Source of the DNA: Anas platyrhynchos
Taxonomy: Eukaryota > Chordata > Aves > Anseriformes > Anatidae
Reading direction: 5' to 3'
Length of the DNA stretch: 64,000 nucleotides
Assembly: GCF_047663525.1 (NCBI RefSeq)
Contig: NC_092602.1
Coordinates: 7,313,501 to 7,377,500, forward strand
The notes beneath the pieces were generated by a model, which was not told the origin of the DNA, did not search any database, and saw nothing but the letters and a program-made list of their open reading frames with translations. How positions within the stretch are numbered: the stretch's first letter is position 1; the number at the start of each line of letters is the position of its first letter. The position numbers and the translations under genes are program-made. Positions 11,103 to 23,100 of this stretch are shown one piece after another.

Positions 11103-14100
11103 GTAAGGGCTCGGGGAACCACCCCCCAAGGCTCAGCACCGCCACCGGGCTCTGCCCCCAAATCCCTGCTGGTTCCCCTCCTTCTGCCGCCCCCGAGGGG
11201 CTCACTTAGGGGTTGGGGTCCCAAGGGACCCCCGCGCGCAGGGCTGGGGGATCCCTCCCCGGGCTGATGCACGCTCGGGAAACTTTGGCTGCCTCCGAGC
11301 AGGGGGCTGGAAAGCTCTTGCTGGGCTATAGGGTGAAAGGGGGAAACTGGGGGGGGTCACCAGGCACAAAGCGGGGGCGCCCCCAGCCCCACCGTGCAGC
11401 CCCTGGGGTGTGCGTCCCGCTGGCTTGGTCCCTGCGGCACCCGGACCCCACGGGAAGGTGACCCGGGGGGGGGCAGCCACTAGGGACGGGGTGAGGGGAC
11501 ACAATGACACCCCCAGGACTCGTAGCCCAGGGGCTGTGGCCACCCCTGTGCTCAGCCCCTGCCTTGCCAGGCGTGCGGTTGGGGCAAAAACCTGCAGAAA
11601 AAGGCAAGGGGGCAGCGGTGCCCAGCCGGTACCCAGCAGGGCCATCGGATGCGCCAGGACCCGTGCGGCTTCTTCACGACAGCGCCTTCCCGGCTTGGGA
11701 GCACCCGAATTTGTCTTGTTGGCTGCCTGATGGTGTTAAAAGCCGTCCTCTCGGCATTGTTTTCCCAAGGGACTGAGCCAGGCTTCTGCCTCCTGGGGCT
11801 GCTCGGGTTGGGAAACTGGGAACCGGCACTGGGAACTGGGAAAGGCTCGGAGCTGGGCGCCTGCTCTGCACCCCTCCGAAAGCCCACTCTGGTTTTCCCG
11901 AAGGCTTCACGGCAACACCGATCCCATCGGCCTCGTGGCCCCGAGAGCACGCCGGGCTAATTTAGGAGCAAATCCCCTAAAGCCGAGCGGCACCGGGGGC
12001 AGGTGGGGAGGCCAGGTAGCCCGGCGAGGCGCTGCGGTGACCAGCTGGCTCTCTGTTTGCTCCCACACTTGACAGCCGTGGGGCAGCAGGGCTTTTCCTC
12101 TCGCAGAATGGGATTTTCCTCCTTCCAGCTGGCCCCGCAGCCCCCCTGGGAGGCTCCGTGCCCTGTGGGCTCCCCGCGAGCCCCCCAAAAAACGGAGCGC
12201 GGCGCTGCCCCATCCCTCAGCACCGCTCCCGGAGATAAATCCCCTTCCATCTTAATTCCCATCAAGCTCCCGGGGAGGTTCAGCGGGTTAAAGCCCTGCT
12301 AAAACCACGTTTCATCCCCGGAACAAAAGAATACATTAATCCTGGCCGGGGGCTGCCCACTTACCCAGGGGGGGCTCCTGCCAAGCCAAGGGGTTCCCGA
12401 GCGCTTCGTGGCACAGAAGGGGAAAAATCAAGGCGGTCGCTTCCCGTCTTCACTTTCTTCTCGTCCGACTCTTTTTTAATTTATTTTTTTCACTTTTGCA
12501 AGAAGGCTGCGGGTGGCTGCTCGTTATTTCGGTGCCGGAGCCTAATTACCCGGCGAGCAGCCCGCAGCTGCTGCAGCGCGGCCGGCAAACGCTCGGCTTT
12601 GCAGAGGGGGGCACCGAGGGGCCCGGGGCTGTCACCTGCCCGCTGTCACCCCCCGGCCACCCCCGGGGACTTCACCCTGGGGCAGGTAACGGCGTTGGGG
12701 GGGGACAAAAGGGGGATGAGGCTGTGTCCGTGCCTGCCAGATGGCCGAACTGGGTCACACCAGGGCAGCGCAGGGATTTGCGCTTTAACCCCCAGTCCCC
12801 CGGGACGTGCCGCGCGTGGCAGGCAGGGGGGGGGGGTCACTGCGTTTTGGGGGGGTCGGGCACAGTTTTGCCACCTGCTTTGCCATCACCGGTGATTTTG
12901 GGGACAGGATGGGGCACCTGCTGTCTCCCATCCCAACCCGCAGCGTTTTGGCACCGCTGGGTCCCCGAGCATCAGCACCAGGGCGTGCTGCTTGGAGAGG
13001 TGGGGGGGGGACACGGACCCAGCTTGCGGCCCCCCCGGCTCTGCTAATCCGCCCCTTGTCCGCCGGGCATCTGCTCCGCGGGGAGAGGCGGCCGGGCCTG
13101 GCTGCCATCTGCTCCCAACGAGCCGCAGCGCTAATGAGCCCGTGGCCCCGGCCCAACGGGGGGAGCGGGGCTTGAAAAGAAAAGTGGAGAAGTGGAGGGG
13201 AGGGGGGGGGGAGAGAAGAAAAGCCCCCCCCCAGTCCTCGGGGGTGCTGTCAATAGGGAGGCTTTGTCTGCCCCTGCCCTCCAGCTCCAGCTGGACGGCG
13301 GCGGCGGCGCTAATTAGGCAGCTTGGGGGCTGCTGGGGGGAGCCCGGGGTGAAGGCGGCGAGGACAGAGCCGGGGATGCTCGGGGGACCCACGGTGCCTT
13401 CCTCCTCTTCCTCCTCCTCCTCCTTCTGCACAGCCCCATCCACCTGCCTCTGCTGGGCCCGTTTCCAATGGGGAAAAGTTCATCAGAGAGCATTTGCTGG
13501 GCTCTGGTGGCCGCCAAACGTCCCCCCAAGGCTGCCCCTGCACCTCCAGGGGTCTCGCAGGGCTCTGGAGGATGAAGCCGAGGTTAAAAATGATGCAGGA
13601 CCCCCAAAAGCCCTGGGGAAAACACCCCTCGTGTTCCTGCTCCCCTCCTGGCAATGAGAGAGGTGCCCGAAAAAAGGACTTGGGCTCTCCTTAGGGAACA
13701 GCATGGAAAAGGGGGCTCATAAAACCCGCACCCCTGCAGGGAGATCGCCTCCCTGCCTCGAGGTCTGGGTAATAAAAATAAAAATGTGGGGCTGTGGGAC
13801 CCAGCACTGCCACCCCAAGGCACTGGAGCCTTCATCCCCCTCGCCTCCTGTCTTGCAGCCGGGCCTTTCTTTGGGCTTTCTTTAGGTTTTTCTCTAATAT
13901 GAACTTATCAAACGCGCTCCCCGCGTCAGCGAAATGAAATCATTTCGTGCATGACCGCCCTTCCCTTTTCTCTTTATTTCCACCTTTTCTTCCTGCGGCC
14001 ACCGAAACCTCTTCATCTCCGCCAGGCCCCGAGCAGCCCAGGGGGGTCGGGGCGGGCGCTGGGTTTGGTGCCCGCTCAGCGGGGCCACGCAGCCCCCCTG

Positions 14101-17100
14101 CTGCAGGAGGCTCGGGGCTGGCTCCTCCGGCAGCTGAGGGAGCCGGGAGTGTAAAAATAGCAATTTTTTTTATTTTTTTTGTGCAAGCGACGGGAGCGCC
14201 TTCCCTGCCATTGCAGCGGGGACTGCAGGGAGGGCTTAAAAAAAAACTAAAAGTGGGAACGAACTTGGCTGGAAGGGGGAAAGGAGCGGGGGAACGTGCT
14301 GGGGACCCTGTGCTGCTCTTGGCCTTTTGCAGGGAGGCAGCCCTGTAGCTGGCTGGATGCTCACGGGATGCCGTCCTGCAGCAGGATGGTGAATTGGGCT
14401 GAAATATGCCTCTTTTGGGGCAGGAGGCGCTCAGCCAGGCGTTTCGAGGCTGAGCCGGGTCCCTGAGCCCCCAGCCTGTGGTTGGGGCTAATTGCTTCAC
14501 TGATGACTCGTTTAACGCTCCGTGTTTAATTGATGTCTCTCCATTAATGAAACAAGACCAGGTGGCTGCAGCCGGCCGGGCTCCGGGGGCTCTCCCAGTG
14601 CGCTCCCAGTGCACTCCCAGTGTGTTCCCAGTGTGCTTGAGTGGGCAGCAGGATGAGGTGCTCAGCAGGGTGCTGCTCCTTTGGGATTGCTCTGCTCTGC
14701 TCGCTGCCCCCTTCCCTCTTTGTTCCCGGGGCCAGAGGAAGGCCCAGTGTGCAGATAGGGGCTGCAGACACCGCTGTGATGCTCGATCCCAAATCCCAAG
14801 GATTAGGAACGGGGGCTCGGCTGGTGCACGCCTTGTCTGCATGTGCGAGTGGCTGGAAGTGCTCAGGAACCCAAGGGTCACGACGAGAAAATGGCTTTTG
14901 GCCAACACCGAATGCCAGAAGAGCATCGCCCTGGCACAGCAGGGCAGTGCTGGGGCTGCAGTTTGGGGTTTTTGGCTTTGGGATTTTGGGGATTTTTGGC
15001 TTTGCCTGGGTGTGCTTGAACATGGCACTTTGGGTGCGACAGGAGAGGACTGGGGCAGGAGGCTGGGATTTCAGCTGTGAGGATGAAGAACTGGCTACTG
15101 CCCAGCGAGAGAAAGATTTTTGCATTATGAGAGATTTCACAGCTAAAGACCTCCGGCGTGCGGGGTGTGGGAGGGGAGGTAGGGCTTTGCTCAAGCTGCC
15201 CCGCTGAGGCTGTGGGTTTCCCACCAGACACCTTTATTTTCAGCTGCCTGCGTCATCTTCGCCTTCCTCCCCACGTCCCTGTTTGTTGCATGAGGAGCAG
15301 GGGCCGGGGCTCACCGCGCCGTTCATGGTGGAGCGGCAGCGAAGCCGGCGTCCCGCTCGCCCTCCCTGCTGCTCCGCTATCAATTTGGCCTCAGCTCCCT
15401 TCACCGTGCTCTGACTTCTTTCAATTAGGCTCTGAGCGAAGCCCCTGCGGCGTTCAATAGGGCCGGGCCCAGCACATTGGGATGGTTTGGCCGGGGATGC
15501 TTGGGGACGCTCCCGCATCCCGCCACGAGCACCCCTCTGCGTCTGACACCCCGTGTCCCACCGGGGTGGCCCCACTGCTCTGAGGCTGCTCCTTGTCCCC
15601 TCTTTTAGCCATGGGGGAGCTGAGCCCAGCCTGAGCATCCCTCAACCCCTCACCAAGGTGTCCCTTTCCCCTCGGTGGCTGTCACCTCCTTGGGGACGTC
15701 CTTGGCCGGGCCGCTGCTGGGGGTCACGTTGGTGCCGGCACGCTAACGGGCAGAGCAGAGCTCTGGTAGGGAGCAGAGAGCCCTGCACTTCAGCTCCAGC
15801 TGCAGTTGCTGAAGCCAAAGCGATGCGGCTGGTGGTAACGGGATGGTGACACTGCCTGGATTTGTATTTCATGCTGCTTCCAAGGGCCTGTAATTTTCAT
15901 CAGCGCCACACGACTTTTTATAGAACAGAAAAATGTGCGAGCGCTTAATGAGCTGTAATTCTGGAGAGCTTCTGCCTTGATTGGGACTAATTATTTTCTT
16001 TATAAAAATAATTAACAACCCACGCAACCCGCCGAGTGAGAGGCATGTGGCATTAATTAAACCGTGCGGGGTTTCCAGCGCACCTTTATCCGGCACGCCC
16101 CGGCCACGTGGCTGCCCTGCGCCGCACGAAGCCGGGCTCAGCACCAGCGGGCACAAAGGCGAGGGACAGAGGGGGGACAGGGGCACACCGAGACCACCCC
16201 CAGCCCAAATTTCCCCTCCTTTTCCAGCACCTTGAGGGCCTGGGATGAGCTCCAGGTGACCGCCAACGGGGAGCGCGTGCGCCCGCGCTCAGCCACGCGC
16301 TGACATAGCGGGTAATTGTTAACGGGACTAATTCCCCTATTTTCCTGGAGGTGTTCTGGGGAGTAATGAATACATTTGCATAATCTCGATTTTGTTTGTG
16401 AATAATTCTGGATTATCCACATGTGGATAACACGGGGGCTTTGCCGTTCTAGGCTGCCTTTCGGCCGAGGATAGCAGAGCGTTTTACAAACATTAGTTCA
16501 GCCCCACGAATCCCGGCAAGCACTAAAATTATTATTACACCCAATTAAAGACGGGTGTGCGGAGCAGGGAAATGATTCTCTCCAGCCACGGGGCCAGGAG
16601 TGCTGGGAGCTGGCTGCCTCCTCCAGACCTTCCCCCTAGGGAGCAGCAAACCCATAAATATTCTCCCCTCGCTCTTCCCTGGTGATTTAAAGCCCTGTGC
16701 AGGGCTGCAGGGTGGAGGAGGTGGCTGGGGATGAGACCTGGGAGTGGAGAGGGAGGGATTTTTTCCTGGCTTGGCCCCAAAAGCAGCCCTGGGTGGCATG
16801 GGCACACCATCCTCAACCTCCTGAGCGGAGATGAGGCCCCATCGTCTCTCCTAGAAACTGTCTTTAAAAAAATACCTCCTGCCACCCATCTCCAGGCAGC
16901 TGGTGAGACCGCCGAGGTGATTCCCACAGCGCCTGGGGGGTTTGGGGAAAGGAGGGCTGGAGCCACACCAAACCCACCCAGCCATGAAGCTGCGCTCCCC
17001 ACGCGTCCCCACGCGGGGACATCTGCTCTGTCCCAGCCCCGTGCAGCCCAGGGTGTCACCATGGGGTGGATATTAGGGAGAAAAGTCCCAAATGGGGGAC

Positions 17101-20100
17101 CCCCAAGGGATCCCATCTCGGGGATGGTTTATTTGTGGGGTCTGAGTGTCCTGCCCCCATCCTGGAGGGAGAAGCTGGCCATCATCTCCTCATGTCCCCC
17201 GCTGTCCCCACCAACCCAAGTTGTTCCCTGGGCAGGCAGATGCTGTGCAGGCAGGTTGGGTTTGGGAGTTATGGGGCGTGTTTTCCTTTTTTTTTTCCAG
17301 TGGGAATTAAAATAAAATAAAACAAAAGAAAGGGCAAAGAAATAGAGAGGGCATGCCACTGCTCCAGGGGGAGCCTCTCTCCCCGTCCTCTCCCCCTGCC
17401 GCCGTGCCCTGTGCCTGATCCGTGCTCACAGCAATCTCCCATGGCTCCTGGAAGCTGTGTGCTCACACGCCGCTCTTCGATTAAAAGTTAACGAGCTATG
17501 TTATTGGCAAATAAACTGTTTATCTCGCCGCTGTTCGCCCTGCCAAATGGAGCAGGGCTTCAGACAGGGGAGCTGGCGCGTTGTGACGAGCGCCCGCGGC
17601 ACTACCCGGCGCCGGGCCCTGGCTGCGGTGCCATCGCCGTCACCTTTCCAGGCGTGGGGACCCGGAGGGTGTTTGCCTAAAGAGGGGGATTTGAGAATAG
17701 GAAAGGCCCGGCGCTGTCCAGCCCCTGGGGAGGAGGGCATGGAGCCATGGGGACCCTCTGAAGGATGGCTCATGGAGCATCGCTTCTGTCCCCAGAGCAC
17801 CTGGCACCGACCCCACCGCCAGCGGGGACACGCCTCTGTTTTTGGGCAGCCATGCGTGGTAAATCAGCTGCTGGAAAATAAAGAGCTGAGCTGCTTTTTT
17901 TTAATTTTTTTTTGGCCCCGGGGTGTGATGAGAGGAGGTCGTGAAGCGTTTCTGGAGGCCAAGAAGCAAAAGGAGCCGCCGCCGCGTTGGGGCTTGCAGC
18001 AGGACGAGGGCATCACAGGAAGGGAAACGAGGCGTGGTGGCGAAAATTGGATGAAAAACAGCTATTAGAGAGTGGCGTTTCTCTTCTGTGCTTAAACTGC
18101 ATCAAGAAAAAAAGCCACGCGCTTTTCTGCAGCTGGCGCCTCTGCTGATGCACGGGAAAATAGTGGAGAGAAGATTAAAATGGAACTGGCTTGGAATCTG
18201 TGCAATCAGGGAAAATATCTCGGTGATTTGCTATTATAATTTTCAATAACAAACTGCAGGGCTCCTGCCGCACTAATAATAACAGTCTGAATGAGGTGGG
18301 GAAGGAACCTGCCGTGGGGTGCTTGTGTGTCTGTGTTTGTGGAAAGCACTTTACAATCTCCCCCATCTCCTAATTTTGAAGAGGTATTTTTAGTGCGTAT
18401 TTCAGAGGGATTTATGTAAACACATCTGCTGGAGTTTGGGCTTGGAAAGGGCTTTACAACCTTCCTTTTCCCCCCTCCCTCTCCTGGGACAAAGGAATGG
18501 TTCCACAATTTTCTTTTTCAATCAGCTGAGAAGAGACAGAGAAAATAAAAGGGTAATTTCACCAGCACAGAAGAAAAACCTCCTCTGCCCAACGTGGTGC
18601 AGAGCAGCCAAGGCACTAGGCAGAGGCGATGTGCGGGGATGGCTGCGGGACCGCCGGGTCCCACTGCTGTGGCTGCGGGCACTTCTCACTCTTCCTGGAG
18701 CTACGGGTGCCCGCGTCCTTTCATGGGCTGATGTCCCTCAGCGAGACATCCATCATTGGCTTTGCCAGTGAAATATTTGCAACTAACAGGCTCATCAGAG
18801 AGGCTTTAACCTTCTGAGTTTTCGGGGCTCCAGTCGGCTGGAGCTGTGCCTCCTTTTGCACCAGGGTCTGTAGAGGTGATGGGAATGAGAAGCCAGCTGG
18901 GGCTGAAAAGGGCAAGGTAGTGAAGTGCCGGTGCTGGTTTTCCCAAATATTCTGTCTTGAGCTCAGAAGTGCTGGTGGAGTGGATCTCCCAAGCGTGGCC
19001 AGTGCTGGAGGTCTCCAAAGTGCTCGTGCACGCAGCCAGATCCCTGCGGCATCGGGCTGGGCATCCAGCACCCCATTCCTCTGTGCCTGTAGAAGTAAAA
19101 TAAATCTTTTTTTTAAAAAAAAGGCCTGGTGGGCATGATCCAGCCCCGTTGTGCCTGTTCTGCTGCTTGCACGGCTGCTGGGAAGGGTGGAGGGGCCTTG
19201 GAGTGGCCCCAGAGGGCTGGGGCTGCTGGAGCTGGTCCCGCGGAGGCGAGAGATGCTGCCACTGCTGCCCTGGCAATGGTGTCCCGCAGCTGGAAGGTCA
19301 TGAGGAAGGCAACGTTCCAGCTTTTTTCTCTCCTCCAGAGAGAAAGGAGAGAAGGAGAAAGGCTGCTTGATGAAAGCTTTGTGGCAGGAGATGGCTGGGG
19401 GACGCGGGAGCCCGGGGACAGGGGAGGGGGCTGCGTCACCGAGTGGCCTGATGAGACAGTACGTGGCCATGGCACTGAGCTCTGTGATGGAGATGTGGTG
19501 ATGGTTTGTGAGCGAGCTCTGCTCCCCGAGGCTGCAGATACCCTCTGCCTTTGCCCCGTCCTCAGTGAAAGGCCAGCAGCCACCTCTCCACGCTGTCATA
19601 CCCTGGCTGCCAGCCCCAGCCCCGTTCTCCAAGCGACTGCAGCATTTTATGGCGTTTTCTCCCCTTCACGTTAGCAATACCAAAACGCAGCCCGGTTGGG
19701 AAAAGCAGTGAAGTGCTCAGGCTGGTGGGAGAGGCGAGCACCCGGGCAGAGCCCTGTGTGCCCTCTGCTCCCCTCCCATCTGCCAGAAGCTGGCCAAAAT
19801 TGCCCCCAAAATCTTCCTGGACCAGAGACTGCCGCAAAGGGAAGGGACGTCCCCTGCGCAGAGGAAGCCTGTGCTTCCAGTCACATTGCTGGCGTGTCCT
19901 TGCCGCCCTCCTGGGGCTGCCTCCAGCAAACTAAGCTCTTTTTCCCCAAAAAAAAACCTCCACAGAGGCTTTCTCATCCCTGCAGGGGAAGGTGTGACAG
20001 CCCTCCCTCTAAGGCAGCGGAGGTCTTTCACACCGAGCTGCAAGCGCTTTTATATCAGGATGAAAGACACGAAAGACTACAAAGTATATATATATATATA

Positions 20101-23100
20101 GTTAAATATATATTTATATTCGATCAATGTCCGTGGAGCTTAACGCGCAGGGATTACCAGCCGGTTTAGCGTGTTAGTGACTCTCAGCTTTCACCGGAGG
20201 AGAACATTTGGTTGAATCAAAGCCAGCCTTTGATGGGATTGGAGAACAATTATTTCCATCGATAATTGCTTCCAAGCCCAGAAGAAATGGTTCGCGGGGT
20301 GTTGCAGGACAGCAGCAGCCCTTGTTTGCCTCCGGGCCAAAATGTTTTAACCCCGGGACCTGAAAATGCCATTAGTGGGATCGGGGACCAGGGTGGGGGA
20401 CATCACCCACCGTACCCAGGGACAGCCCCTGCCTCTGCTCCTGGAGCCGCTCCAGCCCTGGCTTTGCACAGATCATTAATTTGGGGACGTTTTTAATGGA
20501 TCCTAATGATTGAGCCTCGGAAGGCTGCTCTTAAAAGGGATTCGGGAAAGGCCACGAGCTAATTAGCTCACGCAAAGAAAGCAATTAACCATGTAGCTTC
20601 CCGGATGGTTACAAACCACATAGATGTTGGGCAGAGACTGGGGGATTTATTACAGGAGGAGTAATAGGTTTGAAAGCCGGAGGGACCGTCACATCAGCAC
20701 CACCTCCTGCATGTCCTGGGCTGGAAACATTTGCCCCAGCTTCACCCCATCGAACCCTAGTGCTTGCGCTTGGCTAAGGCACATCCCTAAAATGTTCGGA
20801 CACTGAAAAATGCGTGCTGAGAAAGAGGAAGCTGTTAGGGAAGGTGGGGTTTGGCTGAGAGCACAAGTGGAAATAGGGGTGACCTCTCTTCTGCAGCTGC
20901 TCCTGGGCCAACTGCAGCCCCCAAAATTGCTTTGTGCATGATGGGGGCAGGCAGAAGGACATTGCCAGGGGCTGCATGCTTCTTGCCAAGGCTAGCCAGG
21001 GCTAATATCCTCCTTCACCGTGACATTGCTCCTTAGCCATGCTCCTGGGCGCATTGAACCCCCCAGATGTGCAGCATGCTCCTGGCCCCAGCCTTTCATC
21101 CCACATGCAATGGCTGTGACAGTCTCTGCAGCCTGCCCTGGACACCCTGACACTTGCTTTATTTATTTGAATAATACTTTGGATGACACCATGTTCTCAG
21201 TGCCCCCTCCAGGTATGGTTTATGGCTTTGCATCACTCCTTCTGTTTGAAAAAAATATCTGCAGGGCTCTGCTTGCGTGGGTTCCCCAGGGCTTGTGTAG
21301 GCACCTGCAAGGCTCAGGCGCTTCCTCTTGGCTCTGAGGGGCTGTCCCAGTGCCTCCAGTTTGGGCTTTCAGCAGGACCAGCTGTGCTGCTGGCCCAGCA
21401 CCTTGTTTGTGGGTGTGGGGAGGGAGCTTTGCTTCCACCTGGGTGCTGATGAGGGGGATGCTTTGGGGGAAGAGGACATGCAGCAAGGGGCTGGCAATGC
21501 AACAGCAGGTTTGGGGAATGGTGATTGATTTTTTTTTTTTTACCCCTTTGTTTTCCTGGGATTTTCACTCCCCTGTTTTTTTCCTTCCTTATTGCTCTTT
21601 CTGTCCTGATACCCTCTAGTGGGCCACTCAGCTGCCTGCCATACCCTGCAGAGGACAGACACCCCGAGAAGCCAAGCGGCCGCGTGTCCAAGGAGGCCTC
21701 CAGCACTAACGGCTGGGCGAGAGGGAAGGAGAGGCGCAGCCATGCCCGCCGCAGGTCCCGCAGGTAGGGGACGGGGCCACCCCAAAGGGGACAGGGGTGT
21801 CAGCAAAGGAAACACCGGAGAGCATATGCTCATCCCACGTGGGGTCTGTGAAAGCTGTGGGTGGGTTGAATGGCCACGTGAGTTGCAATTCCATGAAACC
21901 CATGGAGAAACCCGGTGTCTGCAGTTCCCTTTTCGCTCCACGTTGTGCTCATGCAGCCCCTTGCAGCCAGCCCAGGTGAGCTGCCAGCATCCCACGTGCA
22001 GTGGGGCCTGCGGGGTTCCCCCAGCTGGGGATCACCTCAGCAGTTCCCACCTCCATGTGCCCACATCAGACTGGCTGCTTTGCCTTCGTTAGGGCAGGGT
22101 TTTGTTATCAGCTCATCGTTTGCCCCTGACTATTCGTGAGGGAAAAAATGAATGAAACCTTCAAAGCGAAGCAGCTGGGGTCTCAGAGCTGCCTGCTGAA
22201 CCGTCTCTGGGATTAAAGCTTCTCCATTTGGTTAAAGATGCTGGAAAGAAAGAGAAAGAAAGCACATTTCCTATCTTCAGATTGCAGGCTAACCGGAACA
22301 ATAATCTAAAGTGTATTTTTAATTAGACTCTGATTACAATCACAGAAGAACAATTAAAGTTGGGTCAGCCCAGGGAGAAGTCTTCCACTTCAAAGACAAA
22401 AGAATTCATCTCGGGAGCAGGAGGAGGGCTCTGCAGGAGTTGCCTGTGGCTGAGCAGCGCAGGCTGGAGGTTTCTCCGTGCTCTGGCTTGGCCATGGCAG
22501 GGCTTGATTGAGAAGGGAGCTGAGATGTGCTCCTGCTTGCTGGGGAGCCCAAATTTGTGTTGTCCTGGGTTCTGCTATCTCACTAGGGCAACTGAGGTCC
22601 TCTCCTGCATAGCGATGGTCTCAGTGGGCGCTGGGATGAAGGCTCTGCTCACCCCCTCACCAGGACAGCTCTCTTCCCTCAGAGCCCCGGGTACACTTGG
22701 TTGTGCCTGGTCAGACAATGGGAAGAGGTTTTCCAGCTCCTTGTCCCCATGCCTGCCCTGCAAGGCGATGTTGGTGACCTGCTGCTGGTGGCTGGCAGCA
22801 GGGCCAGCTCCTGGTGGGCTTGGCCCTGAGCTGCAACCCTTCAGGCGGCTTCACTGGGGCCACCAACGTGCTGTCCCTGTCACCTGAGAGGCCAACATGC
22901 CAGGATGTTTGCTCTGCCTTAGGACTATTATTAACAATAATGTCCTTTCCTTTGTTCTGTCTGCAGCTCTTCATGTTTTCCAAACATGTGGCCAAACTCA
23001 TGTCCCCAAAGGCCCTCAAACATGAGGCCACACTCATGTCCCTCCTGCCAGTGGGACAAACAGTGGGGAAACTGAGGCAGAGACCCAGTGCCCTTGTTTC

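Larger units (their letters stand above)
10690..11110 (+). promoter_or_regulatory. CpG-rich, TATA-less promoter region of SRRM4
   Basis: A dense run of CpGs covers the leader, exon 1 and the first donor. I see no TATA box at a suitable distance. The transcription start is not defined by sequence alone and probably lies within 10.7-10.9 kb. Confidence 0.6.
11103..21619 (+). other. SRRM4 intron 1
   Basis: Starts GTAAGG and ends CCCTCTAG. The 5' half is GC-rich with many G and C runs; the 3' half contains AT-rich islands at about 15880-16070 and 16300-16560. It also holds a short tandem array (14591-14636) and a TA repeat (20085-20100). No coding exon is supported; the joined protein is already full length without one. 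Confidence 0.8.

Noticed and set aside
13940..15028. Minus-strand ORF of 362 codons in SRRM4 intron 1
   Set aside because: Low-complexity composition, no family resemblance, no splice or promoter context; GC-rich DNA yields such ORFs by chance.
18721..19632. Minus-strand ORF of 303 codons in SRRM4 intron 1
   Set aside because: Ser/Pro/Gln-rich translation without recognisable domains and overlapping open frames on the other strand.
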